Shown here: piece after piece, positions 25,447 to 34,128 of the stretch
Position numbering within the stretch: position 1 is the first letter of the stretch
Layout: every line of letters begins with the position of its first letter
Origin: 630D-37 sp037478835
GTDB taxonomy: Bacteria; Chloroflexota; Anaerolineae; Anaerolineales; Villigracilaceae
Direction: 5' to 3'
Length of the DNA stretch: 64,000 bases
NCBI GenBank assembly: GCA_037478835.1
Contig: JBBFLV010000002.1
Span: 1 to 64,000, forward strand
Position numbers and translations under genes: made by a program
The notes under the pieces: model-generated
Told to the model about the DNA's origin: nothing
The model's database searches: none
The model's input: only the letters and a program-made list of their open reading frames with translations

Positions 25447-27983
25447 ACATGAAGCGTATTCTCTATATCGTCAGCGTCCTGGTTGCTTTGAGCATGATCT
25501 TGGCAGCCTGCGCACCTCGAACGCCCGCTGCAACTCAACCACCTGCAACCGCCGCTCCGGCAGAGCCGACGGCCACCCCTGTTCCGCCGACCCCAACGCC
25601 GGTTCCCGTCTACGGCGCGATGGTGGATTCGGTGGTGTTCACCAGCATTGACTCCCCCGATGTAGCCATCAAGCAGCTGCAAGCAGGGGAGTTGGACCTC
25701 TTTGCCGAGACCGTTTCCAATCCGGAGAACTTCAAGGTCGTCAAAGGGGATGCCAATTTGCGCTACTACACCTCGCTGGGCACCTACACCGAGCTTACCT
25801 TCAACCCGGTGTTGAACTTCAGCGATGGCCGCCTGAATCCCTTCGGCGATCCGCAGATCCGCGAAGCGATCAACATGCTGGTGGATCGCAACTACATCGT
25901 CCAGGAGATCTACGGCGGTCTGGCCGTGCCCAAGCTGCTGCCGCTCAATTCCTCCTTCCCGGATTACGCTCGCTACATTGACACCGCTCGTGCGCTGGAA
26001 AACATCTATGCCTACAATCCGGAGAAGGCCAAGGCCATCATCAAGGAGCGCATGGAAGCGTTGGGTGCGACCTTGGGCCCCGATGGCAAATGGCAATATA
26101 ACGGCCAGCCGGTGACCGTCATCTTCATCATCCGTATCGAGGATGAGCGCAAGCCGACTGCCGATTACATTTCCGGTTTGCTGGAAGATGCCGGGTTTGT
26201 CGTGGATCGCCAATACAAGAGCCGTCAGGAAGCTTCTCCGATCTGGTTGCGTAGCGATCCTGCCGAAGGACAATGGAACCTGTACACCGGCGGATGGATC
26301 ACCACGGCCGTCTCGCGCGATGATGGTTCCAACTTCGCATACTTCTATACCAAGCTGGGCAGTGGATCCCCGCTCTGGCAAGCCTATACTCCCTCTGAAG
26401 AGTTCTTCAGCGTAGCCGAGAAACTGTGGAACAACGATTTCAAGAGTATGGAAGAGCGCGGCGAGCTGTTCCAGAAAGCCATGGAACTGGCGCTGAAAGA
26501 CTCGGTACGCGTCTGGCTGGTGGATCAGGTCTCGTTCAGCCCGGCCCGTGCCAATGTGCAATTGGCGTCCGATTTGGCCGGTGGTGTCTCCGGTTCTCGT
26601 CTCTGGCCCTACACCCTGCGCTTCACGGATAAAGAGGGCGGGGAAGTTCGTTTGGCTGTGAACGGTATCCCGGTCGATCCATGGAACCCATTGAATGGCT
26701 CCAACTGGATTTCGGATCAGATGGCTGTTCGTGCTACGGCCGATCCGGCTGCTATGCCCGATCCGTATACCGGCTTGGTCTGGCCGCAGCGCTTTGAGAA
26801 GGCCGAAGTCGTAGCCAAGGAAGGCCTGCCGATTGCCAAGACTTTGGATTGGGTGGAACTGAAGTTCGAACCCGAAATCAAAGTGCCGGCTGATGCTTGG
26901 GCTGACTGGGATGCTGTCAATCAGAAGTTCATCACCGTCGGCGAAAAGTTCCCCGAAGGTACTACCGCCTTGGTGAAGACCACAGTGGTTTATCCGAAGG
27001 ATCTCTTCCAGAAGGTCAAGTGGCATGATGGCTCGCCGCTCACGCTGGGCGACTTCATCATGGGCATGATCCTGACCTTCGATCCTGGCAAGCCCGAAAG
27101 CAAGATCTACGATGAGGCGGCGGCTTCCAATCTGGAGTCCTTCCTCTCGCACTTCAAGGGCGTGCGCATTGTCTCTACCGATCCGCTCACCATCGAGACG
27201 TATGATGACTACTATCTGCTCGATGCGGAGCTCACCGTCAGCACGTGGTGGCCGGAGTATAGCTACGGTCAGGCGCCGTGGCATACGTTGGCTCTCGGTA
27301 TCCAGGCAGAAACGGATAACAAGCTGGCCTTCTCTGCCGATAAGGCTCAGGCCAACAGCGTAGAGTGGACTTCCTACATCGGCGGTCCCAGCCTAGAGAT
27401 CCTGAAGGGTTACCTGGATCAGAGCGCTTCTTCCGGTTACGTGCCGTATGAGCCGACGCTCGGCCAATACGTCACCGCCGATGAGGCCAAGGCGCGCTAT
27501 GCCAACCTGCAGAAATGGTACGAGGCCCATGGCCACTTCTGGGTCGGTACCGGTCCTTTCTACCTGGATAAGGTCTTCACCACCGAGAAGTCGGTCGTGC
27601 TGAAGCGCTTCGCCGACTTCCCCGATACGGCGGATAAGTGGGCTCGCTTCGGCGAACCGAAGATCGCAACCGTTTCGGTGGATGGGCCGGCCCAGGTGAA
27701 GGCAGGCGAATCGGCTACCTTCGATGTCGCCGTCACCTTCAAGGGTGAACCCTATCCGGCCAACGAACTGGCCTCGGTCAAGTACCTGCTCTTCGATGCC
27801 AACAACAACCTGGTTGCCAAGGGCGATGCGACCTTCGTCTCCGACGGCAAGTACCAGGTGGTGCTGAGCGCCGATGTGACCAAAGGCCTGACCGCCGGTA
27901 CGAACAAGCTGGAAGTGGTGGTTGCTTCCAACCTGGTGAGCATCCCGTCCTTCCAAAGCATCCAGTTCGTCACGGTGCCGTAA
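25443..27983 (+). CDS. ABC substrate-binding lipoprotein with circularly permuted lobe order
   Basis: 846 residues. Lipobox LAAC, Cys23, then a Pro/Thr linker to about 56. Residues 57-395 look like the second half of an SBP family 5 protein: AIKQLQAGELDLF at 75-87, DPQIREAINMLVDR at 136-149, and a tail with WNLYTGGW and EERGELFQKAMEL. Residues 396-735 look like the first half: VDPWNP at 411, VKWHDGSPLTLGDF at 525-538, VSTDPLTIETY at 577-587 and the hinge GTGPFYL at 702-708. A C-terminal Ig-like domain (about 740-846) follows. In ordinary members these parts occur in the reverse order. The role should still be ligand capture for the adjacent permeases. A terminator-like hairpin follows the stop. 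Confidence 0.85.
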   Translation: MNMKRILYIVSVLVALSMILAACAPRTPAATQPPATAAPAEPTATPVPPTPTPVPVYGAMVDSVVFTSIDSPDVAIKQLQAGELDLFAETVSNPENFKVVKGDANLRYYTSLGTYTELTFNPVLNFSDGRLNPFGDPQIREAINMLVDRNYIVQEIYGGLAVPKLLPLNSSFPDYARYIDTARALENIYAYNPEKAKAIIKERMEALGATLGPDGKWQYNGQPVTVIFIIRIEDERKPTADYISGLLEDAGFVVDRQYKSRQEASPIWLRSDPAEGQWNLYTGGWITTAVSRDDGSNFAYFYTKLGSGSPLWQAYTPSEEFFSVAEKLWNNDFKSMEERGELFQKAMELALKDSVRVWLVDQVSFSPARANVQLASDLAGGVSGSRLWPYTLRFTDKEGGEVRLAVNGIPVDPWNPLNGSNWISDQMAVRATADPAAMPDPYTGLVWPQRFEKAEVVAKEGLPIAKTLDWVELKFEPEIKVPADAWADWDAVNQKFITVGEKFPEGTTALVKTTVVYPKDLFQKVKWHDGSPLTLGDFIMGMILTFDPGKPESKIYDEAAASNLESFLSHFKGVRIVSTDPLTIETYDDYYLLDAELTVSTWWPEYSYGQAPWHTLALGIQAETDNKLAFSADKAQANSVEWTSYIGGPSLEILKGYLDQSASSGYVPYEPTLGQYVTADEAKARYANLQKWYEAHGHFWVGTGPFYLDKVFTTEKSVVLKRFADFPDTADKWARFGEPKIATVSVDGPAQVKAGESATFDVAVTFKGEPYPANELASVKYLLFDANNNLVAKGDATFVSDGKYQVVLSADVTKGLTAGTNKLEVVVASNLVSIPSFQSIQFVTVP

Positions 27984-28000
27984 CCGTTTTGCCGTAACTT

Positions 28001-28037
28001 GCCTGATAGGGGGGCTTCCCCCTATCAGGCTTTTTTT
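28001..28037 (+). terminator. Rho-independent terminator inside the second ABC operon
   Basis: A 12- to 13-bp stem GCCTGATAGGGG/CCCCTATCAGGC with a short loop, followed by seven T. It lies between the binding protein and its permeases and probably lets only part of transcription continue. Confidence 0.85.
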
Positions 28038-28059
28038 AGCGCTTTTTTGAGAGAGGACG

Positions 28060-29184
28060 ATGAGCGAACTTTCGATCACCGGTTCGATTGCCCGCAAAGC
28101 TACTGTCAATACCATCAATCGTGTGGCGCGCTATACGTTTGTGCGCCTGGTTACCTTGTTTGTCACGGTTGTGATCGGGGTCTACTTGACGATTCTGATC
28201 GCAAATATGGGTGGATATCTCGATCAGATTCGCCGTGGCGAGATCCGCGAAGGGGTACAGGCGCGTATGCTGGCCGATCCAACCTTGCGCAACCTGCCCC
28301 CGGAAGTGCGGCAACAGCGAATGGAAGATCTGATTCGACTCGAAGAAAAGCGTTACGGATTGGATCAACCTTTCCTGATCCGCAGTTTTCGTTTTCTCTA
28401 CAATGCTTTGAGCCTGAATTTGGGTCGTTCGTTCCAACTGACCAGCGATAGCGGCTCACGCCAGGTCCGACTGATCCTGCTGGAACGTTTGCCGGCGACT
28501 CTATTGTTGTTCGGCGTGGCGGATATGGTGCTCTTTTTCCTGGCGCTCTTTTTGGGCCTTTCACTCTCCAGGCGATATGGTAGCTTCTGGGATAAGCTGA
28601 CTGTGGCACTTTCGCCACTTTCCTCGGCGCCGGGGTGGTTTTACGGTATTTTCCTGATCGTCATCTTTGCTGCCGTCTTGAAAGTTCTCCCGTTTGGTGG
28701 GATGGTACGTATCCCTCCTCCGGAAAATCCATTGCTTTATGCATTGGATTTGATTTACCACTTGATTCTGCCGGTCACGGCGATCACCTTGAGCTCAATC
28801 TTTTTGAGCGTGTATAGCAACCGTACGTTTTTCCTGATCTATTCCAGTGAAGATTATGTCGAAATGGCCAAAGCCAAGGGGTTGAAAGATAAAGATATTG
28901 AACGGCGCTATGTGCTTCGGCCAACCTTGCCCACGATCATTACCAGCTTTGCTTTGCTGATCATCGGCCTCTGGACAGGCGCGCCCATCTTTGAAACCGT
29001 CTTTAACTGGCCCGGCCTGGGACGCACGCTGTTTTTTGCCGTGGGGTTGTTTGATGTGCCCGTGATCGTCGCTTCGACTGTGATCTACGCCTACCTGCTG
29101 GCGATCACCGTATTCTTACTCGACTTTATCTATGCCATTGTGGACCCGCGCGTTAAAATCGGCGGGCAGGAGCGTAGTGGATGA
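28060..29184 (+). CDS. ABC permease of the OppB type, second operon
   Basis: 374 residues. It has an N-terminal cytoplasmic extension of about 25 residues, then six predicted helices. A charged segment after the first helix (roughly 50-110) is rich in Arg and Glu. The EAA loop is YVEMAKAKGL, and the C-terminal FNWPGLG motif fits the family. GAGAGGA precedes the ATG. It starts about 23 nt after the T-run of the upstream terminator, and its end overlaps the next permease start by 4 nt. Confidence 0.88.
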   Translation: MSELSITGSIARKATVNTINRVARYTFVRLVTLFVTVVIGVYLTILIANMGGYLDQIRRGEIREGVQARMLADPTLRNLPPEVRQQRMEDLIRLEEKRYGLDQPFLIRSFRFLYNALSLNLGRSFQLTSDSGSRQVRLILLERLPATLLLFGVADMVLFFLALFLGLSLSRRYGSFWDKLTVALSPLSSAPGWFYGIFLIVIFAAVLKVLPFGGMVRIPPPENPLLYALDLIYHLILPVTAITLSSIFLSVYSNRTFFLIYSSEDYVEMAKAKGLKDKDIERRYVLRPTLPTIITSFALLIIGLWTGAPIFETVFNWPGLGRTLFFAVGLFDVPVIVASTVIYAYLLAITVFLLDFIYAIVDPRVKIGGQERSG

Positions 29185-30524
29185 ACCAAATCTCCCGTAC
29201 CTTTCGAGAGCTCTCGCGCTATCCTTCGGCGGTGGTGAGCCTGATCGTTATTTTCTTCATGATCATCGCCGCCATTTGGATTGTGATCGCCATCCCTTAC
29301 CGTGAAGCCGTTCGGCTGTGGCGGGGGGGCGAAACAGTCTGGTATCAGTTGCCCAAGACGGTACCTCCCAAATGGGTGAACTGGTTCCGTCGTGAAAAAT
29401 TGCCGGAAACCCTGATCCTGGATACGCGCCAAAACCCGGAGTGGAAAACCTACGAACCCGCCGGCGATGGACGTCGCATCGTCGTTGAATTTGTCATTCC
29501 TTTCCAGGCCGATGAGTTTCCGCAAGAGCTCTCAATGTATTTTTATACCAGTGGTGCCACGAAAGCACCCTTCGTCTCTCTGACCTGGAAAACACCGGAT
29601 GGCCGTTTGATGCGCGTTTCTGATTTCGGGCTCCAAAGTTCCAGGTTCAACTATCGCTTTGCTCAGGACCAGAAGCTTGCGCAGCGTTTGGGAGGGGAAG
29701 ATCACAACGTGGGGTTGTTTGCTGAGCCCCAAAGTCAACCACCTAAGCCCCTCAAGGGAGACTATCGCTTGAAGGTCGAAATCTTGACCTTCGAGGCCAA
29801 TACCGATGTGGATGTTGAGTTCATCCAGTATGGTAAGGTATACGGCTGGTTTGGCACCGATCATATGCGCCGTGATCTGAAAGTGGGGTTGCTCTGGGGT
29901 TTGCCGGTCGCCTTGATGTTTGGTTTGCTCGCTTCGGTAGGCACTTCTTTTGCGGCCATGTTGATCGCGGCGATTGGCTCCTGGTTTGGTGGCTGGGTAG
30001 ACGATCTGATCCAGCGCATCACCGAGATCAATCTGGTGCTGCCCTTCTTGCCCATTCTGATCATGGTGGGGACTTTCTATTCGCGTAGCATTTTCGTTAT
30101 CCTCGGTGTGACGGTGCTGTTAAGCATCTTTGGCGGGGCGATTAAAAGCTATCGTGCCATCTTCCTCCAGGTGCGCGAAATGCCCTATATTGAGGCTGCC
30201 CGTGCCTATGGTGCCGGCGATGGCCGAATTATCTTGCGCTACATGGTGCCGCGTTTGATCCCGTTGCTCATCCCGGCGCTGGTTAGCGGCATTCCTAGCT
30301 ATGTTTTCCTGGAAGCCTCTCTGGCCGTCATCGGGTTGAGTGACCCGGTGCTTCCTACCTGGGGCAAGATCATCCAGGATGCCGAATTCAACGGAGCACT
30401 CTATAAAGGCATGTATTACTGGGTCCTGGAGCCTTCGTTCCTGCTTATGGTCAGCGGCCTCTCGTTCGCCGTGTTGGGCTTTTCGCTGGATCGTATCTTC
30501 AATCCCCGCTTGCGAGGCATGTGA
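29181..30524 (+). CDS. ABC permease of the OppC type with a large extracytoplasmic insertion
   Basis: 447 residues, about 100-150 more than usual. The first helix lies at 17-38. The standard motif FGTDHMRRDL appears only near residue 227. The intervening 185 or so residues are beta-rich (for example SLTWKTPDGRLMRVSDF) and should fold outside the membrane. The remaining helices and the EAA loop (YIEAARAYGAG) are normal. The insertion may dock the permuted binding protein. The start overlaps the previous gene by ATGA, and the stop overlaps the next start as TGATG. Confidence 0.88.
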   Translation: MNQISRTFRELSRYPSAVVSLIVIFFMIIAAIWIVIAIPYREAVRLWRGGETVWYQLPKTVPPKWVNWFRREKLPETLILDTRQNPEWKTYEPAGDGRRIVVEFVIPFQADEFPQELSMYFYTSGATKAPFVSLTWKTPDGRLMRVSDFGLQSSRFNYRFAQDQKLAQRLGGEDHNVGLFAEPQSQPPKPLKGDYRLKVEILTFEANTDVDVEFIQYGKVYGWFGTDHMRRDLKVGLLWGLPVALMFGLLASVGTSFAAMLIAAIGSWFGGWVDDLIQRITEINLVLPFLPILIMVGTFYSRSIFVILGVTVLLSIFGGAIKSYRAIFLQVREMPYIEAARAYGAGDGRIILRYMVPRLIPLLIPALVSGIPSYVFLEASLAVIGLSDPVLPTWGKIIQDAEFNGALYKGMYYWVLEPSFLLMVSGLSFAVLGFSLDRIFNPRLRGM

Positions 30525-31483
30525 TGGAAAGCGCTGCTCCTCTTTTACGCGTTGAAAACCTGATTTTGCACTTTGCCACCCTGCGCGGCCCGGTGCAGGC
30601 CGTAGATGGAGTGGATTTCGATCTGGATTATCATCGTGCCGTGGTCATCCTGGGTGAATCCGGATGTGGGAAAAGTTCTTTGGCCAAGGCGATTTTGCGC
30701 CTGTTGCCGCGCAATGTGGCGCGTTATGATGGGCATATTTATCTCAAAGGTTCCGATGTGATGCGCCTGAACGACGAGGAATATCGTCGCAATGTGCGGT
30801 GGGTAGAGATCTCCATGGTGCCGCAAGCGGCGATGAATGCCTTGAACCCGGTGCTGCGTGTTGGCGATCAGGTGGCCGAGCCGGCTATGGTTCACCTTGG
30901 TCTGAGTAGAGATGAAGCGCTCGATCTGGCGCGGCGCATGTTTGAGCATGTGGGCGTGCCGCAGGACTTTCTGACGCGCTACCCCTTCGAGTTGAGCGGC
31001 GGCATGCGCCAGCGCGTGGCTTTGGCGATGGCCTTGGTTACATCCCCCAGCTTGATCATCCTTGATGAGCCGACCTCTGCGCTCGACTTGCTCACCCAGG
31101 CCAATATCTTCAATGTGCTCAAGCGCATCAAGCAGGAATTGGGCACCAGCTTCATCCTGATCACCCATGATATCGCTACCTCTAGCGAGCTGGCCGATGA
31201 TGTGGCCGTGATGTATGCCGGTCAAGTGGTAGAGCGCTCGGATGCCGAACGTTTCTTCCACGAGCCACTGCACCCGTATTCGCGCATGTTAATGGCCAGT
31301 GTACCGCGCTTGCGCGCCGACCAGGAGCCCGAATATATCACCGGTCAACCCCCTAGCTTGATCTCGCCTCCTACTGGCTGTCGTTTTGCCGATCGTTGTC
31401 CGCTGCGTTTTGCGAAGTGTCAGGAGCCGCCGCCAATTTTTGAAGTGGACGGACGCAAGGTGCGTTGCTGGAAATATGCTTAG
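30524..31483 (+). CDS. ABC importer ATPase, OppD type, second operon
   Basis: 319 residues from the ATG in the TGATG overlap with the permease gene. Walker A GESGCGKSS, signature LSGGMRQR, Walker B LIILDEPTSALD and the switch region LITHDIAT are intact. The Q-loop region reads MVPQAAMNALNP, a common DppD-type form. The C-terminal cysteine cluster GCRFADRCPLRFAKC suggests a 4Fe-4S site. It would form a heterodimer with the next gene product. Confidence 0.9.
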   Translation: MESAAPLLRVENLILHFATLRGPVQAVDGVDFDLDYHRAVVILGESGCGKSSLAKAILRLLPRNVARYDGHIYLKGSDVMRLNDEEYRRNVRWVEISMVPQAAMNALNPVLRVGDQVAEPAMVHLGLSRDEALDLARRMFEHVGVPQDFLTRYPFELSGGMRQRVALAMALVTSPSLIILDEPTSALDLLTQANIFNVLKRIKQELGTSFILITHDIATSSELADDVAVMYAGQVVERSDAERFFHEPLHPYSRMLMASVPRLRADQEPEYITGQPPSLISPPTGCRFADRCPLRFAKCQEPPPIFEVDGRKVRCWKYA

Positions 31484-31492
31484 GAGATCGAT

Positions 31493-32518
31493 ATGCTAAC
31501 ACAGGAACAGACCTCTTTGACTTCAACGACAAACGGACGAGATGTTCTGCTTTCGGTACGCAATTTGCGCGTCTGGTTTGAATTGCGGCGCTTTGGCTTC
31601 GGGATCGTTGGGCATGTGCGCGCCGTGGACGGGGTGTCTTTCGATCTACATCGTGGCGAGGCGATTGCCGTTGTGGGCGAGAGTGGTTGTGGTAAATCCA
31701 GCCTGATGCGCACCATCCTGGGCTTGCATCGTCCCACCGAAGGCCAGGTGATTTTTGACGGTAAAGATATTCATGCGCTGGGACGGGAAGGGTTACGTTG
31801 GTATCGCTCTCAGGTTGGGTATGTGCAACAGGATCCGTTCGGCGCGTTGCCACCGTTCATGAATGTGGAGCGTATTCTGGAGGAACCGCTTCTCATCGCT
31901 GGCGTGAAGGATCGTCGCGAGCGCCATGAGCGCATTCGGCAAGTGATGGAAGAAGTGAAGCTTTCGCCAGTGGAGGATTTCTTAGGCAAATTCCCGCACA
32001 TGCTTAGCGGTGGTCAACAGCAACGGGTCGTCATTGCCCGTGCCATGATCCTCCAACCGAAGATGATCGTCGCCGATGAACCGGTTTCGATGCTGGATGC
32101 TTCGGTGCGCGTGGAAATCCTTAAGCTTTTGCGCAGCTTGCAGGAACGACACAATCTCGCCTTCATCTACATTACTCACGACCTCTCGACGGTCAAGTAC
32201 TTTTCCGAGCGCATCTTCGTCATGTATGCCGGTCGGCTGATCGAAAAAGCGCCGATCCGCTCTTTGCTAGATCAGCCCCTCCACCCTTATACCCACGCTC
32301 TGCTGGCAGCGACCTCCGATCCAGATGCGCGCAATGCCCGTACTTTCAAGGAAGTGCCGCCGGGCGAACCGCCGAGCCTCGTCAGGCCGCCGACGGGATG
32401 TCGTTTCCACCCACGCTGCAGCCGCATGATCCAGGGACTGTGCGAGGTCCAAGAGCCGCCGGAACTGGAGCCGTTCCCGCAGCACTTGACTTCGTGCTGG
32501 CTCTACCGCCAGGATTGA
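31493..32518 (+). CDS. ABC importer ATPase, OppF type, second operon
   Basis: 341 residues. Walker A GESGCGKSS, signature LSGGQQQR, Walker B MIVADEPVSMLD and a C-terminal GCRFHPRCSRM segment. The D-loop reads MLDASVR instead of ALDVSIQ, a usual variant in some DppF proteins. GGAGATCGAT lies before the ATG. It is the last ATPase of the operon, which here runs binding protein, two permeases, two ATPases. Confidence 0.9.
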   Translation: MLTQEQTSLTSTTNGRDVLLSVRNLRVWFELRRFGFGIVGHVRAVDGVSFDLHRGEAIAVVGESGCGKSSLMRTILGLHRPTEGQVIFDGKDIHALGREGLRWYRSQVGYVQQDPFGALPPFMNVERILEEPLLIAGVKDRRERHERIRQVMEEVKLSPVEDFLGKFPHMLSGGQQQRVVIARAMILQPKMIVADEPVSMLDASVRVEILKLLRSLQERHNLAFIYITHDLSTVKYFSERIFVMYAGRLIEKAPIRSLLDQPLHPYTHALLAATSDPDARNARTFKEVPPGEPPSLVRPPTGCRFHPRCSRMIQGLCEVQEPPELEPFPQHLTSCWLYRQD

Positions 32519-32528
32519 TCCTTCCTGT

Positions 32529-32732
32529 ATGCCGGATTATCGCGTTTTGATCGGTGTGGGAGGCGGGTTGGTGGTGCTGGGGGCCGTTTTGCCCTTTCTG
32601 ATGGTGCTCCGCATCCTGCCTTCCACCTTTTTTCTTGCCTTTCTTTCGTATGCCGCTTCGGTTTCCGGGCTCTTTTTAGGATTGTTGGGGATTTCGATCT
32701 ACGTACGCATCCATCGTCCACCGGATGAGTAG
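32529..32732 (+). CDS. Small two-helix membrane protein
   Basis: 67 residues. Two hydrophobic segments (about 7-29 and 33-57) are joined by a short turn with PST, and a charged tail ends the protein. It starts 10 bp after the OppF-type gene and may be co-transcribed. Function unknown. A good ribosome site is lacking (TTCCTGT), so it may be translated weakly or by read-through. Confidence 0.5.
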   Translation: MPDYRVLIGVGGGLVVLGAVLPFLMVLRILPSTFFLAFLSYAASVSGLFLGLLGISIYVRIHRPPDE

Positions 32733-32842
32733 GACTCTTTCGCCTCGGGCCGCCGTTCCACGCATTCCGATTGGCGATCCATCGGACAATTAGACTTTCT
32801 TGGCAACTCCTCCTAACATCCTAATGTTCCTCAATCCCCCCT

Positions 32843-32900
32843 CTACCGTCCACCGTCTATTGTCCACGGTCTACCGTCCATCGTCTACCGTCTACTGTCC
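32843..32900. repeat. Heptamer repeat array overlapping the end of a methyltransferase gene
   Basis: Eight units such as CTACCGT, CCACCGT and CTATTGT. The right end forms the last codons and stop (32885-32900) of the minus-strand methyltransferase gene. Confidence 0.75.
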
Positions 32901-33832
32901 TCCCGCTGCCCCCAGCGCGCGTAGACGGCATGGGAAAGATAGCGCTTGCCGTGGGTTTCGCGCGTGAGCAATTCTCCGTATTCTAGCGTGCCGCCCTGTC
33001 CGTTGACGATTTCTGCCAGCGCCTGGGCCACATGAATGGCCGAAGCGCGCACGGCATAAATGTTGAGGATCAGGAAAAGGGGGCGCGGGCTGAGCACTTC
33101 CTGCACGACCTGTAACAATTTGGGGAGTGATTCGTAGACTTCCCAGACTTCCCCTTTAGGGCCGCGTCCGAATTTGGGTGGATCGAGCAAAATGCCATCG
33201 TAGCGTTGACCGCGCCGCGCCTCGCGCAGCACGAATTTTAAAGCATCGTCCACCAGCCAGCGGATGGGGTGATCTTGCAGGCCGGAAGCCTGGGCGTTTT
33301 CACGCGCCCATTGCACTGCCTTGCGAGAAGCATCCACGTGAGTGACCTGTGCGCCGGCTGCGGCCGCGGCCAGGCTGGCCAGCCCGGTGTAACCGAAAAG
33401 GTTGAGCACGCGCGGCGATTCTCCCCGGCGACGCGCTTCGCGCAGAAGCTGATAGAGCCAATCCCAGTGAGAAGCCAGCTCGGGAAAAAGACCGAGATGA
33501 CGACCAGCCGTACACATCACCCAAAAGCGCAGATCGGTGTGCGTTTTTGGGCCGTCTGGAGCGGGCAAACGGTAGGAAAGTTCCCAACGTTCCGGGACCT
33601 TCTGATAAAAGACCCAGTGACCACCGCTCTCTTCAGCCGCCGGTTCAAAGCGCGCATGGACGCGCCGCCATTCCTTTTCCGGTAGGGAGGGTTTCCAGAT
33701 GGCTTGTGCTTCGGGGCGGGCGAACAGGAATTTGCCAAAGCGTTCTAGCTTCCAACCATCGCCGCAATCTACGAGCTCGTAATCTTGCCAGCGATCGGCT
33801 TCTAGAAGGCGCAGAGTGGGAGTGATGGACAT
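32885..33832 (-). CDS. RlmI/RlmK-like class I SAM-dependent methyltransferase
   Basis: 315 residues. The C-terminal two thirds carry a Rossmann methyltransferase with VLNLFGYTGLASLAAA (motif I) and ILLDPPKFGRG (motif IV), typical of rRNA cytosine or guanine methylases of the RlmI/RlmK group. The N-terminal part is beta-rich and lacks a clear PUA domain. The C-terminus reads into a heptamer repeat, so the final residues EDSRR are repeat-encoded. The gene is next to tRNA-Lys. The target base is not known. Confidence 0.8.
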   Translation of the reverse strand: MSITPTLRLLEADRWQDYELVDCGDGWKLERFGKFLFARPEAQAIWKPSLPEKEWRRVHARFEPAAEESGGHWVFYQKVPERWELSYRLPAPDGPKTHTDLRFWVMCTAGRHLGLFPELASHWDWLYQLLREARRRGESPRVLNLFGYTGLASLAAAAAGAQVTHVDASRKAVQWARENAQASGLQDHPIRWLVDDALKFVLREARRGQRYDGILLDPPKFGRGPKGEVWEVYESLPKLLQVVQEVLSPRPLFLILNIYAVRASAIHVAQALAEIVNGQGGTLEYGELLTRETHGKRYLSHAVYARWGQREDSRR

Positions 33833-33860
33833 ACAGGTGTTCCTGGGTTTCCCCTCAGAG

Positions 33861-33933
33861 TGAGCGCGGGGAGACTCGAACTCCCAACCAATGGCTTAAA
33901 AGGCCACTGCTCTGCCGGTTGAGCTACGCGCCC
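33861..33933 (-). tRNA. tRNA-Lys (anticodon UUU)
   Basis: Acceptor GGGCGCG pairs with CGCGCTC, with one G-T wobble. The anticodon loop is CTTTTAA, and the T-arm is GGGAG/CTCCC around TTCGAGT. Discriminator A; CCA not encoded. Confidence 0.95.
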
Positions 33934-33947
33934 GATTTGCGAGCCGA

Positions 33948-33976
33948 ATTGTATCACGGGATGCGTCAGGCGTCAA
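33948..33976 (-). promoter_or_regulatory. Promoter of tRNA-Lys
   Basis: On the minus strand, TTGACG (33976-33971) and TACAAT (33953-33948) are separated by 17 bp. The tRNA starts 14 nt downstream of the -10 box. Confidence 0.75.
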
Positions 33977-34128
33977 TCTACAAACCGATGGGCCGATGGG
34001 AGCAGTCTTGTAGGGCAGGGCAAGCGTTATCTTGCGACTGCGCATAGGCATAAATTTGGGGCGCGAACATGTGTGCCTCTTTTCGCCTGGAATAGTGATA
34101 CAAAAAGCACTGTTCCCTGTTCTCTGCC

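Noticed and set aside
25296..27284. Long minus-strand open frame opposite the permuted binding protein gene
   Set aside because: Same reason: codon shadow with no recognisable domain.
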